This document shows, one piece after another, positions 1-4,851 of a stretch of 12,285 nt of DNA (positions are counted from its first letter, which is position 1; every line of letters starts with the position of its first letter). Below the pieces are notes generated by a model. That model was not told where the DNA came from, searched no databases, and worked only from the letters and a program-made list of their open reading frames with translations. The translations under genes and the position numbers were made by a program. Origin of the DNA: CADEFF01 sp964569315 (GTDB taxonomy: Bacteria > Pseudomonadota > Alphaproteobacteria > Dongiales > Dongiaceae); assembly GCA_964569315.1 (NCBI GenBank), contig CAZMUZ010000108.1:1-12285 (forward strand), written 5' to 3'.

Positions 1-99
1 TGGAATCTTTAGTATTCCTTCCCGACTTGCACGGGCGTGGAGCGGCCTTCGGCCGCGGGCCGGAACGGGCGATCGTTCGACGGGGGTGGCGCGGGGCGC
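1..99 (+). promoter_or_regulatory. Leader upstream of the glycosyltransferase, with two inverted repeats
   Basis: No convincing gene lies here. Two inverted repeats are visible: a weak one, GGAAT at 2-6 with ATTCC at 14-18, and a perfect 6-bp stem, GCGGCC at 42-47 with GGCCGC at 51-56 around a TTC loop. No T-run follows the second one, so it is not a classical intrinsic terminator. It could be a leader hairpin of the downstream gene or the 3' end of a transcript entering from outside the window. The promoter cannot be placed. Confidence 0.3.
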
Positions 100-1497
100 A
101 TGCAGGTCCTTTTCTTGCACAATAATTTTCCGGCGCAGTACCGGCACGTCGCCTCGGCGCTCGCCGCCGACCCGCAGAATCGAATCTTCGCGGCGTCGCT
201 CGACAACAAGAAGATGCTGCCCGGAGTCACGAAGCTCACCTACAAGGCGTCGCGCGAAGCCAACAAGAGCAACCATCACTATCTCCGCGGCACCGAGGCT
301 GCGGTGCTGGACGGGCAGGCGGTCTTCCGGATGTGCCTCGGCCTGCGCCAGAAGGGCTTCATCCCCGACGTGGTCTGCGGCCATTCCGGCTGGGGCACCA
401 CGATCTATGTGAAGGATGCGTTCCCCGAGGCGCGGCTGCTGACCTACTACGAATGGTACTATCGCTGGCGGAACTCGGACGTCGATTTCTTCGACAAGAG
501 CGTCAGCTACGACGATCAGTGCCGCATCCGCACGCGAAATTTGCCGATCCTCATGGATCTCGCCCATTGCGACTGGGGCGTCTGCCCGACGAAATACCAG
601 CTTAGCCAGATTCCGCCGATCTTCCATCCGAAGCTCTCGCTGCTGCATGACGGCATCGACACGGATTTCTTCAAGCCGACCGAAACGCCGACGCTTACGC
701 TGCCCAGCATCACGCTCACCGGCGACATGGAGATCCTCACCTATGCGACGCGCGGGATGGAGCCCTATCGCGGCTTTCCGGAGTTCATGCGCGCTGCGGC
801 GATCCTGCAGAAGCGGCGGCCGAACCTGCAGGTCGTGATCGCGGGCGCGGACCGCGTCGCCTATGGCCGGAAGCTGCCCGAAGGTCAGACATACCGCACC
901 AAGCTGCTGGCCGAGCTGCCGGAGCTCGACCGGAACCGGCTGCATTTCACCGGCCTGCTGCCCTACGAGCAGTATCTGCAGCTCCTGCAGGTCTCGACGG
1001 CGCATGTCTACCTGACCATTCCGTTCGTGCTCTCCTGGTCGCTGCTCGAATCGATGTCCACCGGCTGCCTGATCGTCGCCTCCAACACCGCTCCTGTGCG
1101 CGAGCTGATCGAGGACGGCCGAAACGGTCTTCTGGTGGATTTCGACTCGCCGCAGCAGATCGCCGATCGCGCCGAGGATGCCATCGCTCGCCGCGCCGAG
1201 ATGGCGGAGCTTCGCGCCAATGCGCGGGCGACCATCGAGGCGGGCTATGCGCTGAAGGATCTGCTGCCGAAGCATATCGGCCTTATTCGCGATCTCGCCG
1301 CGCGTCGCCTGCCGGCGCAAAATGCCGTCGGGCTGGTCGAGCCGGCGGAGCCTTCGGCGATGGAGGGATATGGAACGCCCGAGCGCCGTGACGCTGCGGC
1401 GACCGCCGCAAAGCCGCACGCCCAGCCGCCGCACAAGTCGCAACGAAGCGGCCGTCCGTCCAACATTTCGCAAGGCAGGCGCCGCCGGGGACGGTAG
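100..1497 (+). CDS. Family 4 (GT-B fold) glycosyltransferase
   Basis: A 465-residue cytoplasmic protein predicted to transfer a sugar from an activated donor to a glycan or lipid acceptor. The start MQVLFLHNNFPAQYRHVA is the usual N-terminal beta strand and glycine-poor loop of a GT4 subgroup. The linker contains LLHDGIDTDFF (about 181-191). The C-terminal Rossmann half has VVIAGADR (245-252), LHFTGLLPYEQY (281-292), and the donor-site block ESMSTG (317-322) followed by PVRELIEDGRNG (332-343) with a conserved Glu. No signal peptide or membrane segment is seen. From about residue 410 the protein becomes a low-complexity Ala/Pro/Arg tail ending in QGRRRRGR, probably disordered. The reading frame is open back to a GTG at 37, but ATG 100 fits the family start; the only upstream purine signal is a G-rich stretch. 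The acceptor is unknown and there are no other glycan genes beside it. Confidence 0.9.
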   Translation: MQVLFLHNNFPAQYRHVASALAADPQNRIFAASLDNKKMLPGVTKLTYKASREANKSNHHYLRGTEAAVLDGQAVFRMCLGLRQKGFIPDVVCGHSGWGTTIYVKDAFPEARLLTYYEWYYRWRNSDVDFFDKSVSYDDQCRIRTRNLPILMDLAHCDWGVCPTKYQLSQIPPIFHPKLSLLHDGIDTDFFKPTETPTLTLPSITLTGDMEILTYATRGMEPYRGFPEFMRAAAILQKRRPNLQVVIAGADRVAYGRKLPEGQTYRTKLLAELPELDRNRLHFTGLLPYEQYLQLLQVSTAHVYLTIPFVLSWSLLESMSTGCLIVASNTAPVRELIEDGRNGLLVDFDSPQQIADRAEDAIARRAEMAELRANARATIEAGYALKDLLPKHIGLIRDLAARRLPAQNAVGLVEPAEPSAMEGYGTPERRDAAATAAKPHAQPPHKSQRSGRPSNISQGRRRRGR

Positions 1498-1614
1498 GGT
1501 TTGGAGGCAAAAACCGGGCGGAATACCGGGAATGCCCTGACTTCGCCTGCGGAAAGACGCAATTGTGCTATAAGGCTGCGTCCAATTGGCGAACTCCGGA
1601 CGAGTCAGGTCCCG

Positions 1615-1659
1615 GACGATCAAAGCCCCGACCATCCAAGCCCAGACGATCCAAGCCGA
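1615..1659 (+). repeat. Three tandem 15-bp direct repeats in the leader of the secreted-protein gene
   Basis: The units are GACGATCAAAGCCCC (1615-1629), GACCATCCAAGCCCA (1630-1644) and GACGATCCAAGCCGA (1645-1659), directly abutting. A decayed fourth unit may begin near 1599 (GACGAGTCAGGTCCCG). They stop just before the ribosome binding site of the gene that starts at 1670. Because the unit is five codons long, an upstream start at TTG 1586 would give a TIxAx pentapeptide repeat in frame with that gene. The signal peptide beginning at 1670 argues that the repeats are untranslated leader. Confidence 0.75.
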
Positions 1660-1669
1660 GGTAATCAGG

Positions 1670-2131
1670 ATGCGCCTTTCGTTCCTTCTTCTCCCCTGCA
1701 CGGCGTTTTTCGCTCTGTGCCTGACGATCGTCCCGTCGGCCCAGGCGCAATCCATGTCGCTCGACGAGGTACGCTACTGCCTCTGCCAGGAGGATGCGAT
1801 CCAGCAGATGCGGCAGGACGTCGCCGAGAAGCGCAGCAGCTATGACGGGGTCAAGGCGCGTCTCGACGCGATGCACACCGAGATCAACAAGATGCGCGCC
1901 AACATGGACCCGAACGACAGCCTGAAGGTGCAGCTCCTCGCCGAGCAGATCGGCCGGCGGGATCAGGCAAGACAATCGATCCAGGCCAACGAGTATCCGG
2001 CACTGCAATCCTCGATCGGCCGGCTGAACGCCGCCGTCGGGCAGTACAACCAGAACTGCGCGAACCGCACGATGCGCCAACTCGACATCAACACGGCGCG
2101 CGCCGATCTGCAGTGTCCGCCGGCGTTCTGA
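1670..2131 (+). CDS. Small secreted helical protein with four cysteines, unknown function
   Basis: A 153-residue protein that I do not recognise. The start at ATG 1670 is chosen because GAGGTAA lies just upstream and the first residues form a clear Sec signal peptide: MR, a hydrophobic core (3-22), then PSAQA with predicted cleavage after Ala26. There is no lipobox at the cleavage site, so the product is probably periplasmic and soluble. The mature part (about 127 residues) is nearly all amphipathic helix rich in Gln, Arg, Asp and Ala. It looks like a helical hairpin with a turn near MDPNDS (79-84). Cysteines sit only near the ends: C37 and C39 in YCLCQ, then C130 and C149. This fits disulfides closing an antiparallel hairpin. 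The leader has 15-bp tandem repeats. An isolated TATAAG at 1569-1574 could be a -10 element but has no good -35. The gene converges with the ACT-domain gene, 42 bp apart, with no evident terminator. Confidence 0.8.
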   Translation: MRLSFLLLPCTAFFALCLTIVPSAQAQSMSLDEVRYCLCQEDAIQQMRQDVAEKRSSYDGVKARLDAMHTEINKMRANMDPNDSLKVQLLAEQIGRRDQARQSIQANEYPALQSSIGRLNAAVGQYNQNCANRTMRQLDINTARADLQCPPAF

Positions 2132-2173
2132 CCGCCGTCCGGCTTCGAATCGTCCGCCTCCGCGGCCCGTCGC

Positions 2174-2701
2174 TCAGTCCGCTTTGGTCACGTTGCAGGT
2201 CATGCGGAGTTCTTCCGCCGTGTTCGCCACGGTGGCGAGGCAGGCCTTGGCCTTGTCGGGAGCGATCCAGACGGCGATCCGCGTGACGTAGCGGAACCCC
2301 TTGCCGCCCGGGATACGCTCGGAATTGAGCTGCACGATATTGGCGCCAAAACCGACGAAAGTTTCCGAAAGTCGCGCGACGAGGCCGGGGCTGTCCTCCC
2401 CACTGATCTCGATCCGATGGGTGATGTTGGCGCTCTCGCCGTGATGGGCGCGGTAGCTGAACGGCTCGACGCTAATCTTCGCGCCTTTCAGGGTCGGCAG
2501 GCCGGCCAGGTCCGTCCGGATGCGGGCATGAGTGAGGTCGTCGGGAAGCTCGGCGACGGTGGTGAAGTCGGCGCCGCTTCCCAGCACGGCGAAGGAGGTG
2601 TCGCCCAGATTGATGCCGAGCTCGTAGAGCCGGCCGGTCACCTCGGCGATCAGGCCCACGCGATCCTCGGACAGGATGGAGATGAGGGCGGTCTGGCTCA
2701 T
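2174..2701 (-). CDS. Double-ACT-domain protein, GcvR-like regulator
   Basis: A 175-residue protein with two ACT domains. The first (about 4-78) has SEDRVGLIAEVTGRLYELGI with the typical DRxGL turn. The second (about 94-168) has GEDSPGLVARLSETFVGFGAN. ACT domains bind small ligands, usually amino acids. Two ACT domains with no enzyme or HTH domain is the layout of GcvR, which in E. coli binds glycine and antagonises the activator GcvA. No GcvA homologue is in the window, so the partner is unknown. The frame is open upstream to 2764, but ATG 2701 is preferred because GGAGGA precedes it and the ACT domain starts at once. It lies 90 bp downstream of the FAD oxidoreductase on the same strand, probably in one transcript, with a GC hairpin between. 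Its proximity to amine oxidation and one-carbon genes suggests glycine or a related amino acid as ligand (inference). Confidence 0.82.
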   Translation of the reverse strand: MSQTALISILSEDRVGLIAEVTGRLYELGINLGDTSFAVLGSGADFTTVAELPDDLTHARIRTDLAGLPTLKGAKISVEPFSYRAHHGESANITHRIEISGEDSPGLVARLSETFVGFGANIVQLNSERIPGGKGFRYVTRIAVWIAPDKAKACLATVANTAEELRMTCNVTKAD

Positions 2702-2754
2702 GACGCGGCTGTCCTCCGATGGCTGGTTTGCTCGCAACCCTAGCACGCGCCGCG

Positions 2755-2784
2755 CCGGCGGCAATCGCGCGCCAGCGCCGCCGG
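2755..2784 (-). other. GC-rich hairpin between the oxidoreductase and the ACT gene
   Basis: CCGGCGGC (2755-2762) pairs perfectly with GCCGCCGG (2777-2784), leaving a 14-nt loop. It begins about 8 bp after the oxidoreductase stop codon in the direction of transcription. No T-run follows, so it may be an mRNA-stabilising or attenuating hairpin rather than a full terminator. In such GC-rich DNA an 8-bp stem can also arise by chance. Confidence 0.35.
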
Positions 2785-2791
2785 GCCGCCG

Positions 2792-3967
2792 TCAAACGAC
2801 GTTGAGCTCCGCGAGCGGTTGGCCGGCAAGCACCCGCTCGAAGCCGAAGCGGCTGAGGTCGAGCGTGCGATAGCGCCCATGCACGAGCAGCTCTGCGATG
2901 GCGCGGCCGACGGCCGGCGATTGCTGCAGCCCGTGGCCGCTGAACCCGTTCGCCAGATAGAAGTTCGCGAAGCCGGGCACGCGCCCCAGGATCGCGTTCT
3001 GGTCGAGCGTGTTGTAGTCGTAGTGGCCGGCCCAGGCGCGGACGAGCTTGATCGCCTCGAAGGCGGGAACGCGATGGGCGAGGGTCGGCCAGATCCTGTT
3101 CTCGAAGAGCTCGTACTCGACCTCGAGGTCGGTGCAGTCGCGGTCCTCCGCCTCGTCGGGCGAGACGCCGCAGATGAAGCTGGCGCCTTCGGGGCGAAAA
3201 TAGACGCCGCTCGGATCGATCGTCAGCGGCGCTTTCCGGATGGGCTCGCGGCAGTCGAACACGAAGACGAAGCGCTTGCGGGGCCGGATCGGAAGCTCGA
3301 CCCCCACCGTCCGGGCGATCCCGGTCGCGCCGATGCCGGCGGCATCGACCGCGGCGCCGCAGGCGATCCGGTCGCCGCCGGCGAGCGCCACCGCCGTGAT
3401 CCGGTCGCCGTCGCGCAGCATCGCGGCGGCCGTGTCCTTTCGATACTCGACGCCGAGCTGGATCGCCTTGCGACGGAAGGCCTGCAGCAGGCTGTAGGGA
3501 TCGGTCCAGCCCTCGTTGGCGAGACCGTGGCTGCCGCCGGCAAGATCCTCGGTGTTCAGCCAGGGAAAACGCAGCCGGAGGGCGTCCGGATCCAGGAATG
3601 CGATCGCGGCGCCAAGCTCGGTCTGCAGCGCATGGTTCCGGGCGAGCACCGGCAGGCCCGCGGCGGTCGCGAGGAAAAGATAGCCGTTTTCGACGAAGGG
3701 CAGATCGACCCGTTCCCCGGGCAGGCTCAGATGCTCGGCAGCGGCCTTGACGAAGGCGGCGCCGAAGATCGACATTCGGATGTTCTCGGGCGTCGAGAAT
3801 TGCTGCCGGATGCCGCCCGCGGAGCGGGCTGTGGCCGCCTCGGCATAGGTCGGGTCCTTCTCGATAACCAGAATCCGGCCCTGGAAGGCCGGATCGACGG
3901 CGGTGAAATAGGCGATGGCGCTGCCGATCACGCCGCCGCCGATGATGACGATTTCCGCTTTTTGCAA
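2792..3967 (-). CDS. FAD-dependent oxidoreductase of the DAO family
   Basis: A 391-residue flavoprotein expected to oxidise the C-N bond of an amino acid or secondary/tertiary amine. The N-terminus AEIVIIGGGVIGSAIAY holds the dinucleotide-binding GxGxxG (G10-G15), with E36 in LVIEKD placed to bind the FAD ribose. SAGGIRQQFS (49-58) is typical of the sarcosine oxidase beta/FOXRED1-like branch. AVDAAGIGA (206-214) is a second flavin segment. WAGHYDYNTLDQNAILGRVPG (312-332) and ANGFSGHGLQQSPAVG (339-354) form the C-terminal flavin-capping motifs. The start codon is TTG at 3967, with GGGAG six bases upstream; starting there keeps the GxGxxG motif at the usual position. Length is normal for the family. 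The substrate cannot be read from sequence: sarcosine, dimethylglycine, D-amino acids and N-methyl amino acids are all possible. It is divergent from the GreB-like gene. Confidence 0.88.
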   Translation of the reverse strand: MQKAEIVIIGGGVIGSAIAYFTAVDPAFQGRILVIEKDPTYAEAATARSAGGIRQQFSTPENIRMSIFGAAFVKAAAEHLSLPGERVDLPFVENGYLFLATAAGLPVLARNHALQTELGAAIAFLDPDALRLRFPWLNTEDLAGGSHGLANEGWTDPYSLLQAFRRKAIQLGVEYRKDTAAAMLRDGDRITAVALAGGDRIACGAAVDAAGIGATGIARTVGVELPIRPRKRFVFVFDCREPIRKAPLTIDPSGVYFRPEGASFICGVSPDEAEDRDCTDLEVEYELFENRIWPTLAHRVPAFEAIKLVRAWAGHYDYNTLDQNAILGRVPGFANFYLANGFSGHGLQQSPAVGRAIAELLVHGRYRTLDLSRFGFERVLAGQPLAELNVV

Positions 3968-4154
3968 GGATCGCTCCCGCCTGCCGCGGAAAGCGGTCTA
4001 TCCGAAGCCCTTGGCGGCAGCAAGGGCGGTTGTAATCGGCCGGGGAATGCGCACATGAGGGAAAGGCACGAGACTTCAATCGTCCCCATGGCCGGATAGT
4101 GGATTCCGGGCAGTTCGCCCGGGGTCAGGGCATTCTTGTTGAAGGGAGGTCGCG
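3968..4154. promoter_or_regulatory. Divergent intergenic region (FAD oxidoreductase / GreB-like gene)
   Basis: A 187-bp non-coding gap between divergent start codons that should hold a promoter for each side. I could not find a convincing -35/-10 pair in either direction. It contains the strong hairpin at 4106-4122 on the GreB side and the two ribosome binding sites (GGGAG before TTG 3967; AGGGAGG at 4143-4149). Confidence 0.45.
4106..4122 (+). other. Perfect 6-bp hairpin in the leader of the GreB-like gene
   Basis: CCGGGC (4106-4111), loop AGTTC, GCCCGG (4117-4122). G-U pairs could extend the stem by one or two positions. A T-containing stretch (ATTCTTGTT) comes about 10 bases later, too far for an intrinsic terminator. 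It sits about 20 bases before the Shine-Dalgarno sequence, so it could modulate translation or early elongation of the downstream gene. Confidence 0.35.
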
Positions 4155-4673
4155 ATGAGCCGCGCCTTCGTGAAGGAGTCGGATGGCGACCAGCCGGGCG
4201 ACGAGTTGCCCGAGCGGCCGCAAAGTCCGCATCCGAATTACGTGACCACGGCCGGCCTCAAGGCGCTCGAGCGACAGCTCGAGAAGCTTCAGGCGGAGCG
4301 TCGCGAACTGCACGAGAAGACGCGAGGCGGCGATCCTGCCTTGCTCGACCGGGAGCATCTCAAGACCGTCGAGCGCGATCTGCGCTATCTGCAGGAACGG
4401 GTGGAGCGGGCGATCCCTATCGATCCCGCGACCCAGCCGGCGGATCGCGTCGGCTTTAGCGCGACCGTGGATACGATCGACGAGAACGACGAGAAGCGGC
4501 GCTTCGCGATCGTCGGCGAAGACGAGGCCGATCCGAAGTCGGGCAAGATTAGCTGGGTGTCGCCGCTCGCCCGCGCGCTGACCGGCGCCAAGGTCGGCGA
4601 CAGCGCCCTGTGGAAGCGCCCGGCCGGCGATCTCACCCTCGAAATCGAGGCGATTTCCTACCCCAAGCACTGA
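4155..4673 (+). CDS. GreA/GreB-family transcription elongation factor, GreB-like with altered tip
   Basis: A 172-residue protein. Gre factors insert a coiled coil into the RNA polymerase secondary channel and stimulate cleavage of backtracked RNA. MSRAFVKE at the start and PHPNYVTTAGLKAL (25-38) are typical of GreB proteins. Residues 35-86 form the antiparallel coiled coil. The C-terminal FKBP-like domain (about 98-170) has KISWVSPLARALTGAKVGD (131-149), the polymerase-binding signature. At the coiled-coil tip, where GreA and GreB carry an acidic GD..EN-type motif, this protein reads GGDPALLDRE (58-67): D60 is kept but the position three residues later is L63 instead of Glu. D65 and E67 could substitute. 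Cleavage activity is therefore uncertain. ATG 4155 has an excellent ribosome binding site (AGGGAGG, 5 bases upstream). It appears to be a single-gene transcript. Confidence 0.85.
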   Translation: MSRAFVKESDGDQPGDELPERPQSPHPNYVTTAGLKALERQLEKLQAERRELHEKTRGGDPALLDREHLKTVERDLRYLQERVERAIPIDPATQPADRVGFSATVDTIDENDEKRRFAIVGEDEADPKSGKISWVSPLARALTGAKVGDSALWKRPAGDLTLEIEAISYPKH

Positions 4674-4675
4674 TC

Positions 4676-4693
4676 GGGCGCGGCTTTCCGCCC
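4676..4693 (+). terminator. Weak candidate hairpin after the GreB-like gene
   Basis: GGGCG (4676-4680) can pair with CGCCC (4689-4693); an alternative inner fold is GCGG/CCGC around CTTT. It begins 3 bases after the stop codon. There is no T-tract after it, so only a weak or factor-dependent terminator is possible. Confidence 0.25.
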
Positions 4694-4734
4694 AATTCCG
4701 GACCATAGGGACCGGCGGGACCGCGCCCACGGCC

Positions 4735-4764
4735 TTGCCGAGCCCCGGTTGCAGATCGGATACT
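4735..4764 (+). promoter_or_regulatory. Possible sigma-70-type promoter for the DUF1989-GcvT gene
   Basis: TTGCCG (4735-4740) and GATACT (4759-4764) are separated by 18 bp, each matching four of six consensus bases. Transcription would begin near 4771, leaving a leader of about 80 bases before ATG 4852. This is a by-eye match in GC-rich DNA. The rest of the 178-bp gap (4674-4851) shows nothing else convincing. Confidence 0.25.
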
Positions 4765-4851
4765 GGCGGCGATGGCCCCCAAGGGTCGTCGGCGATCGCA
4801 GGAACTCGACGCGAAGCGGCCGCGAGCGCGGCGGGAACGCACGGGCAGGCG

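Noticed and set aside
37..99. GTG start at 37 for the glycosyltransferase
   Set aside because: It adds 21 low-complexity residues before the first beta strand and overlaps the hairpin at 42-56. ATG 100 matches the family N-terminus.
1586..1669. N-terminal extension of the secreted protein from TTG 1586
   Set aside because: It would bury the signal peptide behind a 28-residue repeat tract, whereas ATG 1670 has GAGGTAA upstream and gives a textbook signal peptide.
2132..2173. Possible bidirectional terminator between the converging secreted-protein and ACT genes
   Set aside because: No stem of useful length and no T-run on either strand could be found in the 42-bp gap.
2472..4079. Minus-strand frame of 535 codons overlapping the FAD oxidoreductase and ACT genes
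   Set aside because: Arg/Pro-rich shadow frame; the two genes in another frame of the same strand match known families throughout.
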